Assembly (NCBI GenBank): GCA_029204225.1
Contig: CM055099.1
Coordinates: forward strand, 47,052,042-47,116,041
DNA from: Diphasiastrum complanatum
Taxonomy: Eukaryota > Streptophyta > Lycopodiopsida > Lycopodiales > Lycopodiaceae
Reading direction: 5' to 3'
DNA: 64,000 nt
In this document: in pieces, positions 46,720 through 63,897 of the stretch
Layout of the letters: every line of letters starts with the position of its first letter
How positions within the stretch are numbered: the stretch's first letter is position 1
The notes under the pieces: generated by a model
What the model was told of the DNA's origin: nothing
The model's input: the letters and a program-made list of their open reading frames with translations, nothing else
Databases searched by the model: none
Program-made: the position numbers and the translations under genes

Positions 46720-47340
46720 AGCATTTGGCTATCGGTTATAGCCCGTTTATGCTAATGTACAAATTTGAGCCTAGATCACCCATTGCGTTGAGACTCGGTC
46801 GATCAGGTTTGAGAAAGTAATGGATTTCCTACATGATGTGCATGAAATGCTATGGATTGCACGTGAGAATGTCTTGTGTACCCAGGATGGCGACCGACAT
46901 TATGCAAGTCTGAAAATATCACCGAGAGACTTCCAAATGGGGGATTGGGTATTTTTTGAGAATCCAGAAGGATTTGAGTGTAATTCATACTAGCAAGCAT
47001 TATAAGTTTTCCCCTAGGTATAGAGGACCGTTTAAGCTCTTGAAAAAGATCGAATCCTTAGCTTACCAATTGGAACTCCCGGAAGGATCGCAAGTGCATC
47101 CCATATTTCACGTAAGCCATCTCAAGAAGAGTCTACGTGAAGGAGAGCATCTTGGATTTGGAGATCAGTTGGACCTGTTGGATGAATTATCGGGTGTATC
47201 TCGTCTTGACTCCGAAAAGATCTTGGATACAAGAACTAAACGATTGAGAAACCGTTTAGTTATCGAGCATCTGGTTCGATGGAAGGGATGTACAGACGAT
47301 GTTGATTCCTAGGAACAGGAAGGAAGCTTAAGGAGGAACT
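46720..47340 (+). pseudogene. G2 integrase C-terminus and chromodomain
   Basis: The longest intact part (46956-47312) reads KHYKFSPRYRGPFKLLKKIE, LELPEGSQVHPIFHVSHLKK and then a chromodomain with LVRWKGCTDDVDS before a stop in place of the usual TWE Trp region. Earlier phrases lie in other frames, so at least two frameshifts are present. The integrase in this family binds element ends; the chromodomain directs insertion to chromatin. Confidence 0.8.
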
Positions 47341-47369
47341 TTCCCAGTTTAAGTTCCGAGGACAGAACT

Positions 47370-49126
<1,757 letters not shown>

Positions 49127-49325
49127 AGTGTATGCTTGATAGCATGACCGGTGGCAGGATGCTGTTGGTGTGATGCCTCATTCCTCTCTGAGTGATTGAT
49201 CCATAGCTTGGAGCTAGATCCGTTCGATCTAGGTTTGGTTGGGTTGGTTTGTCCACCACCAGGTTTCCTTGTGTTGCTTGTGATTGGCATGCTTAGAATA
49301 GGATCCTTGGATTGAGGACTTTAAA
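49127..49325 (+). repeat. partial G2 LTR (third copy)
   Basis: Matches the last about 200 bp of the G2 LTRs, from CTAGTGTATGCTTGATAGC to GAGGACTTTAAA. This copy keeps the end lost in the 3' LTR. Confidence 0.9.
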
Positions 49326-52300
49326 CTAAGCGATAAACTTTTCTTGCATCTGGGTTACATTCACTTCAAGTTAGTAAGATCACCATGTAAAACACTTACA
49401 TGAAACACTAGGTGAAATAACCTAACTTAAGAAATTAAAGTTAAGGAAATAATCAAATAATTATAATTACAGTATGAAATTATCCACAACTCTGACGAAT
49501 AATTCATAAGCTTTCAAGTACAAATATCCTTAGAATCCAAATTCTAAGATATAATAATTCATTCAATTAGAATATCTAGGAGAATCATTAAGATATAGAA
49601 TGATTAAAACTCAACTCTGAGTATTTCATATACTCTTTTGAGTTAAATGCTCATGTTTCTAGCACCAAATGCAAGAAAATAACATTCATTCATCTTAATA
49701 GACTTGTCTGTCTCGTATGATAATTGGAGATCCAATCAAATGAAGAACTGTACGCAGACCGTAAACTATAGCAGAATAACATCCACTAGAAAAATTAAAT
49801 AAACTCTCCACAAATAAAATACTTATCTTGTGAGAATGTTTGTGAGACTTTGCATGCCAGTTTGACATTGGATTAGTAACTTTAGGAATCGATAGTGTTT
49901 TGATTTTTTTGATTTCGATTACCTTTTGTACTAACAATATTTTTGTCAGAATGTTTGAATTATGTAAAATAAAGCAAAAATTGAGTTTTTTGAAAAAATC
50001 AAAATTTTGGTCATTTTTTTTGTTATCTATGGAATCGGTTTAAATTAGTGAATTGATTAAACTGAGTTTATCAGTCAGAATTGGTCACAATGTTTTCACT
50101 AAGTCTAAATTATTTCCCGGTAATAGATAAGTTAAAATTGACAGAAGGAACCGCAATGAAATTGCCGACAATTTTTACGGTACTGTCATTTTTTGAACTT
50201 TTGGAGTTGAAAACTCCTAGATTGAAAGTTAAAATTTGACCTTTTTTTGTTGAATTTGAAATCAGTTACTTGTCTGATAGTTTTCTAATCAATTCTGATC
50301 GCTAGAAATCAGTCAAGTGAACCTTTGTGCAAGATACTCGTCAAATTTGAATTAAAATCATCAAACAATATGAAATGACCCGATTGAATGAGTGGCAACA
50401 GTATTCTTTATCTAGACAGTAAATCTGACAAGATACGGTTCAAGAATTACTGAAATTATATTTGTGGGATTTCCATTCATGTAATTTCATATTTTGTGTT
50501 TGGATAGGTTTTGTCAATATTAACAAAAGTAATGCCAGACCAGTCAATAATAAGAAAAAACACTCCAATTTTATTGGAAAATTTGTAATAATAGGAATTA
50601 CATTAACAAATTTCATTTCCTGGTAAAATCCTATGGTGAATTATAGTCAAAAGATCAGACTAGTACTGTTTCATGTACTAGTAAATGATTTTTGATATAT
50701 CAAATATTCAGCCTGGGTATAGGACAAATATGAAATTGTTTTAGAGTTTTTCCTACAGTTATTAATTTTTAAAACATTTACTAATGTTGTTACGTCTTCT
50801 TGGTACCTTAGCTGAAATAGATTTTCAAGGAACTAAAAATTCTAAGGAGGGAAGAAGAGTGGACATCAGATGTAGTAAGTGTGAACGAGAAATGTATTTC
50901 GCAATTAGGAATTCGGTAATCCCTGTAAACAATTGCTTAATACTAAATATTAATTTCCTGGATTAAAATTCATTTAATTGAATTTATAAATATTATCTTT
51001 GTAACCATTGAGTTATCCGCAGTTTTAGATGTCAATTGTGATGTTACAAAGTACATCATTCCGGAATTTTTTACGTAAACTTCAGTTTTACGGAATTTGT
51101 CAGCCAATATCACTGATTTGTGACCCAACTGTTAGAGCACATGCATATGACCACTCCAATCAATTGTAAATCCATCGTGCATGTCAGAATCACTCTGAGA
51201 ACTAGCATGCAACCAATCCATGCAAGCACAATACTACAAATTAGGGAAATGATTGGCATGCAATCAAAATAATTTCAAATTTTGCCAATTTTATGCACAA
51301 AACTACAAAATTTCAAATGAGCATAACGTTGGCTACATGACACCAAATTGGGTGCCGTAAAGCTCAATACAGAGGGAGACCAAGTGAACAAGATGCTTGC
51401 CACATCAGCTTGCCACCTAGGCTTCACACGTGCGAGATTAGAATGTCAAAAAATCTGTAGTAGGGCACATTTCCACAAGACAAAATCATACAAAAACATG
51501 CAAACACCCATTCTAGCCCAAAATTGATGCTACCAACAGTCTTAAACAATCAATTAGACTTCCATGAAGCATTCACACTGATCCTAAGATGCAGTATAGG
51601 CTGAGAACGAAGATTTCTTGATTTGCAAAATAGCTTCAAACTTGATGGAGATGGTGCATAAGCCACCGGCCATCATTTTGCAGGTCTGATAGCTTGCTGA
51701 GAAGGTAAAAAAGAATGCTAATCATGCTGTAAATAATTCTAGAATGATCTCTTTATGGCTTTGGAGAGATCCATCCCCCAAAAATGGTCATTTTTTGAAC
51801 TTTTTTGACTTCCTACAAGTTCAATTGCTAGAATTCTTGGTTCTAGCTTCAGGGAAAGCTTCAAAAGACTTTGGTCCACCTCTTCACAAGCTCTACATGG
51901 TGTTTTACAGCCAACTACTATCCAGCTTTATGAAAACACAAGCAAAAATGATGATTTTTGGCTATTTTCTGGTTTTTTCATCACAATAAAGTGGAAATTC
52001 ATGACATACACCTCTTTCTCTAATACATGCAAACCATTTTACAGAATTATAACCATCTAATTGATCTGATCTTGCTGGATTTTGGTTCTTACTATCTATT
52101 TTGTGCCAAAAAGCATGAAAAACCAAGCAATTTTGACCAAAGCATAGCCTAGAATCATAAATCCTTAGAAAGAACTAGCATGCATCATTAATCTCATCAT
52201 TAATGAACCTAAAAAAGAAAGTACACTTGCTGGTAAATTCATATCTACCAAAGATTTGATCTACACAAGAAAAAGCTCCAAAAAAGCATCACAAATTGGC

Positions 52301-52493
52301 CTTCAAGGACAATTCTCCATAAAACCACAAAGAATCCCAAGAGTAATGGATCTTAGCAACATGCACATTGAAACCGAGATTGTAAACCCACTTGCACCCT
52401 TGCTATCCACCTTGGAAGAGAATTTCAATGATCCAATCTGAAATTTCGACGAAATGTAGCCCTTCTCCATGTTCTCCAATCTTCGTAAGCCTT
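49326..52493 (-). other. AT-rich interior of a minus-strand LTR element, no readable genes
   Basis: Lies inside (minus-strand downstream of) the primer site at 52494-52505. No polyprotein motif is readable. 51350-51460 is the reverse complement of a relative of 57250-57400 (shared words: CACATCAGCTTGCCACCTAGGCTTCACACGTG, read on plus here, and its complement there), so the same non-coding sequence exists in both orientations in the window. Confidence 0.5.
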
Positions 52494-53024
52494 GCTCTGA
52501 TACCAATGTAAGGGAAGCTCCCTAAGATCCTGCTTACAAGACAAAACACAATGGAAAGCACACCATGGGGCAACCACCCAACCAAGTAGAGGCAACAATC
52601 AACTCTAGAAGCTTCACCCCCAAGCCAAAGAATAGAAAACATGAAGGTAGAGTGAAACCCTAACAATGAATCAATGACCACAATGAGGAGTAGGACGAGT
52701 TTGGCCTCAATATATAGAGCCAACAACAACTTGGGCACATAGCCATGCATAGCCCTAAGTTCCCTATGCATAGATTCACTTAGAATAGAGTCTAAGCATG
52801 GACCAACTATTCATAGAATTGCTATTGATAATTCTACACATGCCTTGACTATCCCAAACCTTGTACTAACTCCATTTAGTGTGTTTTGTGCCTCACAAGG
52901 ATGTTAGTTACTTTCGGGTCACATCTAGTATGACGTGGCATAACTAATAGCTTGATTTACTGGAGTACCATGTATCCAAGACTAGAAGTATACTGAATCC
53001 TACTTACTGGCCATGGACATAACA
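52494..53024 (-). mobile_element. LTR and primer site of a minus-strand element
   Basis: GCTCTGATACCA (52494-52505) is the complement of the initiator-Met tRNA primer site. To its right 52507-53024 has the form TGTAAGGG...CATAACA, so on the minus strand an LTR of about 518 bp begins TGTTATGTCC and ends CTTACA one base before the primer site. No partner LTR was found in the window; the element is truncated. Confidence 0.6.
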
Positions 53025-53263
53025 TATATACTGGTGGCCAGGCCAGGAGATGTGTGTTAGAAAGAGCCAAGTGCGATGGCTGGTGGTATGGGATGCTAGT
53101 TATCGTAGGAGGCTTGACCGGGCATGATTATGTCGATTGCTCCAGTGCATGGGGGTGGGTCGGTTGTGACCCTATGGATGGATGGTTACGGTGCGTCGTC
53201 ACTGGTATGGGATGTGCGGAACCTTCAAGGCAGTCGATGATCCTAGGGAGTTGTAACAATAAT

Positions 53264-53766
53264 CTCCTGATCTGATTTTGCTGATGTCATCCAAAGGAAC
53301 GTTAGGACATGCCTAATCAGCCGTTCTTGTAATCTGTGATTAGTTTAAGATTGCTTAATCTATCACTCCAGATGTTATCATAAATATATGCAAAATAGTC
53401 ATAAGAAGAAGATACAAGTGAGCATTAAGTATCAGAGAGATCCAAGTGTCTCTCACGTCGACGCGCTGTGCGAGTCTGCCACACAGTGCGTTGAAGAAAG
53501 AGGATCAATAGATGATGTTGTAGCTGTTATGCACAAGTCGTTCTAAGTTGTTTGATCTCAAATGCTTTATTGTTTGCTTGTTGTTTGTGCATATGATTCA
53601 GTTTTTTTTAATTCCGCACTCTGGTTCAATCTTGTTGAATGCTGAAATAATTTAAACTGTAGGTCAATAGTGTCTGTCTACATTCTGGAGGATTGTAGGT
53701 CTGATATAGCCGGCAATGTCCAACAGTTAGTCCCAAATTTCATCTGGGCCAAGACTCTCTCTCTTC
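53264..53766. other. flank of G1 and probable degraded LTR
   Basis: 53259-53263 is the ATAAT duplication of G1. Sequence up to 53767 (ending CTCTTCA) should be the LTR that precedes the primer site at 53769, but its start cannot be placed. No gene. Confidence 0.4.
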
Positions 53767-54095
53767 AGTGGTATCAAAGCCAAGTGGGGGTCCTGTACGA
53801 GCAAGTGGGGGTGTACTTCACCCTGTGCTCGCTTGAGTGGGGGTATTGGAGGGCAAGCTACACACAGGCCATGGCTGCCTTTGTGGATGCACCAAAAAGA
53901 GTGCAATCATCATCCCATAAGTAAATGGAGAATAAGAAATCACCCTAATATAAGCTGAAAGTAGACATAATACCCTTGTCCCCTGGTACCAACCCTTTTG
54001 GGGTCAAGAGAGAAAGAGGCGGGTGGCTAGGTGGTGGGAATGGGATCCCACGTGCGGCCTGCAGGTGTGCGCATTGTGCAAGAACGTCTGCTGGA
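53767..54095 (+). mobile_element. second member of LTR family X, minimal interior
   Basis: A primer site with one mismatch (TGGTATCAAAGCC, 53769-53781) is followed after only about 50 bases by the purine tract CTTGAGTGGGGG (53832-53843) and then an LTR starting TATTGGAGGGC. This LTR shares CCCCTGGTACCAA, TTTTGGGG, GCGGGTGGCTAGG and GATCCCA..TGCGGCC with LTR X of 36309-38236. The arrangement (primer site, tens of bases, purine tract, LTR) is the same as at 36575-36629 read on minus. There is no coding sequence. Confidence 0.65.
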
Positions 54096-56500
<2,405 letters not shown>

Positions 56501-58250
56501 TTGCTGTTTTACAGTCATTAATGATTGGATCTAATGATTGCATGATGTTTGAATAGTCAAAAGGATGATTAGATAGTGATTTTGGACCAAAAATTGGGGT
56601 TTTTGGGCTAGAAATGGGCTATAGAATTCATATTTGACTGAAATCAGAAATTTTAGTGCTTGAATGTAATGTACTTACAGGGATATGGATCTGATTGCAC
56701 TTATTTGTGGATTTATCCCACAAATTTTGGTCAAAATTGGTCAAAAATCATGGTTTTTTGACATTTTTTGGACTAATTTTGTGGTAGATCTCAAAATTCA
56801 TAGCCAATATTGCATGCAAGTTTTCAAAGGTGTAATGAAGCTTTAATAAGGCTTTCATGAAGTTTGGTTAGGATTGGACACCATTAGGGGGCTCAAAACA
56901 TCAAAGACTAGTGTATTTTTGGTGATTTTTGGGCATGAATACCTACCAAATGGGAATCTGAACCTGTTGGTTTTCATTAAAAGCTAAAAGATATGATGGA
57001 TTGCATCTGTTTTGAGCCATCATGCATCCAATTTGGATAGGTGAGCATTAGACACCATCATGTTGAAGTTTTGCTTGTTGAAGGAGGCCAAAATTGCATT
57101 TTTTGCATGATCTGAGCTTATGATTGCTTGCTGGACCTGTTAGAAGCTTCTATGCCTCTATAATGGACCTTAGTAGAGTGATTGTAACCTCTGATTAGAT
57201 GCTTATTGGGTTGGGATTGGGTTTTTGATGATACCACCTACAAAAAGTGCTCCTACCTGACTTTTGTCATTTCTAGATCACACGTGTGAAGCCTAGGTGG
57301 CAGGGTGATGTGGCAAGTGCCTTGTAGACCCTCTCTCCCTCCGTTCTGTGCTTTACAGCGACCAATTTGGTGTCCTGTAGAGAAAGTTATGGCTGTCGGA
57401 AGTTTGGCAATTTTTGAACTAAAATTTGCAAAATTTTCGAAATGTTCTGATGCATGCATGCTTGTAACTCAGTGTAGTCATTGTCTGTTGATAAAAATGT
57501 ATGAATAGACCTGTATGTATGCTTGGATGCATTTTGCATGCGTAATCAGTAGATTGATCAGAAGATTTCTTGCATGAGGCTATTTTTGGCAATTCTAGAT
57601 CAAAAAGCAAATTTCCTAGTGGCTACGGGAATTTTTTCGTTTTTTCAAAAAAGTTCGTGCATGTCGAGTTTGTTGCATGCAGATTGTTTCGAAATAATTT
57701 TGATATGTGACAGTGTTGGTGATTTTTCAATCTTCTTAATCGATATTCACAGTTGGTCCATTTCGAAAGGATTTTGAAAATCCCAGGGCTAATTTCCTAG
57801 TTTCTTGGCAATTTACATAAAAATTGATTTTTCTATCGAAATCACTGTATGTCATTTTGGATACATGATGTTTCAGAATCCTTCCAATATGTGATAGTAA
57901 CTGTGAAACTGTCAAGTCAATGTTTGATCGATTTTCACGGTTTAGGTCCATATTGAATGGAATTTAAAAATCCCAGTTTACATAAAATTTGAAGAAACCA
58001 TGGATGTTTTTGATTTGTTCAAATTCATTATTGATCAAACAGAAATGACTTATAAAGTGAATGATTTTAGTATGATGAAATTGGTCAGTTCTATAAGGTC
58101 AATATACCCTTCACTTTTAGTTGAAGATTTTGTGAATCTGTCAATTAAGGGAGCATTTCTTGATTTAGGAATCAATAAAGATCAAGAATGTAGTGATTCT
58201 GATTCAATTCGTGTTCATTTGTTTTCTTTTGCAAAAACTTCAAGATCCTA
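56501..58250. other. AT-rich unassigned tract
   Basis: 56500-57600 has long TTTTTGG/AAATTTT-rich sentences similar in style to the reverse complement of 50000-52400, with clear local homology at 57250-57400. A plus frame 58000-58251 (MDVFDLFKFIIDQTEMTYKV) is protein-like with no domain recognised. Confidence 0.35.
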
Positions 58251-58747
58251 AGCACGCAACTACAGATCACAGAACATAAAAGATTCAAGCAATCAAGACA
58301 ACGAGAAGAATAAGATGGAGAAGAGAGCAATTGTATTATCTGTTTTTAGTTTCGAGTGAGTTGGTCAGTGTCTCGCTCCTTGGCGGCCTGGCGCTCAGCT
58401 CAGTCGATGTGTTTTGTTCATTGGCAGACTTTCATGCACAACTATTCTCTCTGTTTTTGTCTCTATATTTTCTTCTCTTCAATATCGTGTTGATCCAAAA
58501 ATGTATACTTATCTCCATTGTGTGGAGTTTACAAGATAGTTAAACAGAGAATTACAAGACAAGTCTACGCTAATCAACTAGTTAGTCATTTTATGTTATC
58601 GTTAACTCTTTTAGTTGAGCATGAGGTACAAGACTCCACGCTCGTCGAGCTACCAGTTGGCGGCTCGAATTGCTTTCTTTCATTTCGTGTCTCTTTGTTT
58701 CTCATGGCCATCAGGCTCGAATCTCGAATAGTTCACAATTTCTAACA
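58251..58747 (-). mobile_element. 3' LTR of copia element 2 (minus strand)
   Basis: On the minus strand the polyprotein stop is directly followed by TGTTAGAAATTGTG, the start of an LTR that extends leftward, preceded by the purine tract TTCAAGAGGGAG. The other LTR end was not located, so 58251 is only a rough limit. Confidence 0.6.
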
Positions 58748-60333
58748 CTCCCTCTTGAACCTTTCAATCAATCCAATTGTCGCTCTTTGTCTCACAAAGA
58801 TTGATTTGTCGAGCGGCTTCATGAGCAAATCTGCAACCATGTCTTCAAATCTTATGTACTGGACCTTGAGCTCTCCTTTTGAGATCAAGTCTCGAATGTG
58901 ATCGTACTTCAGAGGTATGTATTTTGTCTTTGAATGAAAAACAAGATCTTGAGACAGATATATGGTGCTTTGAGAATCCATCATTAACGTGCATGGTTCT
59001 CCTTGTGGTATGCCAATTGCCTCCACCATCATATGTAACCATACTACCTCGTTCGCCATCTTTGAAGCTGTGACATATTCAGCTTCACATGAGGATTGAG
59101 CCACCAAGGTTTGCTTTTTGCATGTCCAACTGATTGCTGCTCCGCACACAATCGAACATACTCCTATCATGGACTTGCTGTCATATTTGCAGCTTGCCCA
59201 ACTTGCATCATTGTAGTGGTGTAGCTCAAATCCCTTGACTTCATTGTCTGCTTTGTAGGTTAATCCCATGTTTTGGGAACCCTTCAGATATTGCAGGATT
59301 TGTTTCGCCATTTGCCAATGCGCTATGCCAAGATTCGAAGAGAATTGGCTTAAAGCATAGACAGAGAAATTTAAATCGGGTCTGGTACAGATTGTAAGGT
59401 ACATCAGACTACCGATCAAGTTTTGGTAGGGTATACCTTCCATCTTCTGTCTCTCCTCATCTATTTTCGGACAATCCTACTTCGTTATTTGGCTACAGCT
59501 ATCATTGGTGTGGCTTTTTCTTTGCAGTCCATCATTCGATACTGCTTCAACACTTTCCGGGCATATTCTGACTAACTCAGATGCATTTCTCTTCTTATTC
59601 GATCTCTTTTGATCTCCAACCCATGGCATTTTGTTGCTTCTCCCAAATTTGTGATTTAATAATTTTCGGAAATCTGACTCTTCATTTTTTTGATTAGCAT
59701 CAAAGAGTTTCCTATCATTAGAGAGTCATCCACAAATATAGGCAAAATCATAAAATCTCTTCCTACTTTCTTTATATAGACATTGCAGTCTGATTGTGTA
59801 GGAGTGAAGTCTAGAGATTTTAGAAGACTGTCGAGTTTCTTGTACCAAGCTCGTGATGCCTGCTTCAGACCATAAATGCATCGTTGCAACCGATAGACAT
59901 ATTGTCGATTGTTGGGGTCTTTGAATCCTTCAGGCTGTTTCATGAAGATTTTTTCCTCTAGATCTCCGTGGAGAAAGGCTGTCTTTACATCAATCTGGTG
60001 AATTTCCAGATTGTATTGTGTTGTGTATGCAAGGAGCAGATTAATGATTGTCATTTTCACAATTGGTGAATATGTGTCGAAATAATTGATGCCGTACCTT
60101 TGTGTCTAGCCCTTTGCGACAAGCCTTGCTTTGTAGTGTCCGACAATGCCATTTGATTTGATTTTTCTTTTGTAGACCCATTTGCAGTCGCCGATCTTTT
60201 TATCTTCATGCAGTGGCTCTAGTATCCATGTCTCGTTTTGCCTCATTGATTCAATTTCCTCTGACATTGCTTGCTTCCAGAATTCTCCATTTGTCTTTAA
60301 CAATATAAACTTTATACAATCACCTAGAACCAC
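58742..60333 (-). pseudogene. Ty1-copia RT and RNase H, element 2
   Basis: Three minus-strand frames make the C-terminal half of a copia polyprotein. 60333-60106 has the RT start (FWKQAMSEEIESMRQNETW, CKWVYKRKIKSNG, YKARLVAKG). 60060-59656 has IHQIDVKTAFLHGDLEEKIF, YGLKQASRAWYKK and FVDDSLMI in place of the usual YVDD. 59443-58742 has RNase H phrases (GSLMYLTICTRPDLNFSV, VAQSSCEAEYV, DSQSTIYLSQDLVFHSKTKY). Stops at the frame boundaries show it is inactive. Gag, protease and integrase are not found upstream of 60333. Confidence 0.9.
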
Positions 60334-61465
60334 ATCTAGAAATTACAGAGTTTTGCTGAATTCCAACTGAATTTAGTGGTTATCCTTTACATTAGTTAGA
60401 CTCTGTCATCCAATATGAGCTCACTAGGATATAGTCAATAGCTTAGGATATTCCTCCTTCAAGAAATATTCTATATCAAGAATCTTCTATATTCTATGCA
60501 CACAATTCTCATAGATGAATCAATCATGTGTCTTATAAGCAATATAGATCAAAGTAAACAGTTCCCAGTGAATTCTCTTCACACTACTTATTTATCCAAT
60601 TAACTTCTAATCAAGAGTAATTCAATTACCCAAGTCAATTGTAAATGATTCAAAAATCTTAAATGTCTAGGTAAAGAATTCATATATTCCAAAATAATAC
60701 CACATTTAGATCACATCCAAACCATCAATAAGTTAATGATTTATCCTTTCAATAGAAAGAGACATTAATCTGCAAGTAACTGTTCCTCACATTACTTGTT
60801 CACATGTTTATGCACACTGACTAGTTTAAGTATACAATATAAACTCAGTACACAGACTTCCACTTTTTCCCCCTTCCAAAAATGGTTCAGGTTAACAAAA
60901 TTCCAAATTTGTACTAGGAAAAAGCTCAATTTGGTATCAGTAACTCTAACACTAATCTTCTTGACAGTTTTGATTGTGCAATCATTAAGTGCCACACTTG
61001 TTTCTTGGCAAATTTTATAATTGTTGAGGTAATAGTTGGACACGATATTAATTGGCAACTCTGCAAGCTGCGAGTATTTGTTGCTTAGCATGTTGGATTA
61101 GTTCACCAAAGATTCATGGTGAAATCTTTATCTAATTTTTTTTCTACAATTTGTGCAAAAAGTACAAAAAGGACCAAGAGTGAATCCTAATCTGATCCTC
61201 AAGAGTTGGTTGTCAGATTACTTGATCTATCAATCTACTTGAGATTAAGATCAATCTAGATCAATTCTAGACACAAAATCCTAACAAGAACAATCATTAA
61301 TTGAAGGTAGGTGTACTTTCTGGTTTCACACATGTGAAACACTGTCTGAGTACGGACTCCAACCTGAAAATCAAGTACACATTGATAGAACCTCAAAACA
61401 ATTAAAACAAATGTAGACAAATGGAGAGAATCACTCAAAATTGCTTCCAAAACCAAGATTGGTGT
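60334..61465. other. AT-rich region, no gene recognised
   Basis: A minus frame at 60792-61091 (NNYKICQETSVALNDCTIKT) is protein-like but unassigned; it may be part of another retroelement. Confidence 0.35.
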
Positions 61466-61968
61466 CTCACACCGATTATGGCCAAATGTGGCTCTATATA
61501 TATAATAAGTGGGAGCTCGTGGTACTGATCATCCCTCTGATCCCACATGCGTGAAGGTGCTTTGTCATATGATGATTCATCATGCAAAACTGGCATTTGG
61601 ACAAAACCTTCTATTTTGAGCACTTTTGGTCCATTTTCCTTCTATATGGAGATCTATTTGGAAATCTTCTAGCCTACTTCAGCTTATTCCACACATGTGA
61701 GCTATCCTCTACACATGTGATATGACACCTAACCAAAGGATGTGGCTCGTGCAATCAATAGATTGATGCCATGTATCATATGTCTAGAAAACTAGTTTCT
61801 GGCCTTTTTAGCCACTAGAACTTGAATTTAATCATATGTACAACCTATATGATTATGGTACATGACAAGTACACTATTTTCACATGGGGGAACAGGCTCC
61901 ACACATGTGTGTTTATCTATATACAATATTTTTGGCCTCTACCAAGCTTATTTTTGCATTTTTCACAC
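61466..61968. repeat. direct repeat R1 (about 500 bp)
   Basis: Matches 63384-63897 in the same orientation at high identity, from CTCACACYGATTATGG to GCATTTTTCACAC. R2 has an extra 11 bases near 63590. The pair could be LTRs of an element of about 2.4 kb, but TG...CA ends and a primer site were not found. Confidence 0.9.
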
Positions 61969-63383
61969 TCCTCAAAAATCTAGCTTGGTAAATCTAGCTT
62001 GATGGAAAACATGATGATCTTGAGCTTGACTCCATGGGCTGAATTGGTCTTTGCTGGTTCAAAAGGTGTGAAGATCAGCCAATGAGCTTGATGTTGATCT
62101 GAAATCACCATATCCATGATAGTGCTTCTTTGATGTTGACATCTTTGATGAACTTGAGAGCTTTGCACCATCCTAGCACCTCCAAAATTGATTCCTTCCA
62201 AATTTCATGTAGATGCTTGACCTTGAGGCTTGCTCCTTCTTCATGTGCATGCTCCTCCATGAGAAAATAAAGATTTCTTTTTTATCTATTAGGATCACAA
62301 AGATCAGGGAAAGAGGAGCATATCTCATGTGGTATACATCACATACTTATTTCTCTCATGTCATTTGATTTATTAATTTGCTTTAGTGAGATCATTGCAT
62401 CTCAAAATTGGAGTAAAGTCATACTAGTTGAGTATGAAGTCTCTCTTCAGAACATAGATGATGTTCTTAAAAGGTTAAAATTCATTTCAAATCAATTAGA
62501 AAGCAAATGGTTATTTCATCAAATGTATGCTCTTAAGTCATGTAAGGGCAAAAGTGATTTGTTCACTCATAGTTTGAAAATTTGTATTGAGGCAAATTGT
62601 GAACTCTTTATGAGAGTAAGTGAATCATCTAAAGACACTTATCTCCATAATGAGGTATTTAGCCTCATTGGATCTGAGATTAGCATGGTAAACAAGCATG
62701 AAGATATATTGCAAACACTTTGTTATTATAGCATGATGAGACTAATTCTCTAGATCGTGGTAGAAATGTGAGCCACATGGACTCAACCATATTTCTTGAG
62801 TTTCTTTTTGGAATCACAATTTGAGAAGGTCTCTCCTCCTCAATCTTTGGCACACTTGAACCTTGAGAAGGATTCTCCTCCTCAATCCTTGGCACATTTG
62901 AACCTTGAGATGACTCCTTAATATCCTCTTCATGGTGCTCCTTCTTGATGGAAATCCGAGACCTCCATGTCTCATAATGATCACAACAAGTATGACCATT
63001 CAATATGCACTTCCTATGATTATGAAGATTACTTATGCTAGAAACATAAGTCCAAAAATCACCACAACTTGGCATGATTTTTCCAATATTGAAATCAAAA
63101 GGTATTTCCATCTCAATAAGGCTAACTACTTGCTTATGGATGTAAGTGTCCACTTTGGATGCTTCACTTATTCTCATAAGAAGTTTACAACTTGCCTTTA
63201 AGATTGAAAACTTTTCATCTTTATGAATGAACACATCATTCATGATCTTATTGAAACCAAAAGATCCTCCAATATGAAGATATTTCCATTTCCTTGACTT
63301 TATAACTAATGTAAGCTTACAAGGAAAACATATTTTGCTATCTTTTAAGGCATCACACTCAACTAGTATTGCTTTAATCCACT
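61969..63383. other. unassigned segment between direct repeats
   Basis: Holds two divergent relatives of one sequence in inverted orientation: plus frame 62358-62753 contains CELFMRVSESSKDTYLHNEV, and minus frame 63243-62680 contains CKLLMRISEASKVDTYIHKQ. The minus frame (187 codons) also has a 42-bp tandem repeat at 62821-62904 encoding two SQGSxVPxIEEExP units. I do not recognise the family; it is probably a decayed retroelement ORF. Confidence 0.45.
62821..62904 (-). repeat. 42-bp in-frame tandem repeat
   Basis: Two units starting TTGAGAAGG (62821 and 62863) on the plus strand; in the minus frame each encodes 14 residues. Confidence 0.85.
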
Positions 63384-63897
63384 CTCACACTGATTATGGC
63401 CAAATGTGGCTCTATATATACAATAAGTGGGAGCTCGTGGTACTGATCATCCCTCTGATCCCACATGTGTGAAGGTGCTTTGTCATATGATGATTCATTA
63501 TGCAAAACTAACATTGGACAAAACCTTCTAGTTTGAGCACTTTTGGTCCATTTTTGTTCTATATGGAGATCTATTTGGAAATCTTCTAGAAGTCAAAATT
63601 CGCCTACTTTAGCTTATTCCACACATGTGAGCTGTCCTCTACACATGTGATATGACACCTAACCAAAGGATGTGGCTCATGCAATCAATAGATTGATGCC
63701 ATGTGTCATATGTCTAGAAAACTAGTTTTTGGCCTTTTTAGCCACTAGAACTTGAATAAATCATATGTACAACCTATATGATTATGGTACATGACAAGTA
63801 CACTATTTTTACAAGTGGGAACAGGCTCCACACATGTTTGTTTATCTATATACAAGATTTTTGGCCTCTACCAAGCTTCTTTTTGCATTTTTCACAC
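63384..63897. repeat. direct repeat R2 (about 500 bp)
   Basis: Second copy of R1. Rich in CACATGTG palindromes (for example near 63620 and 63640). Sequence after 63898 to the window end has no recognised feature. Confidence 0.9.

Noticed and set aside
61466-63897. Firm annotation of R1/R2 as LTRs
   Set aside because: No TG...CA termini, primer site, purine tract or target-site duplication could be shown.
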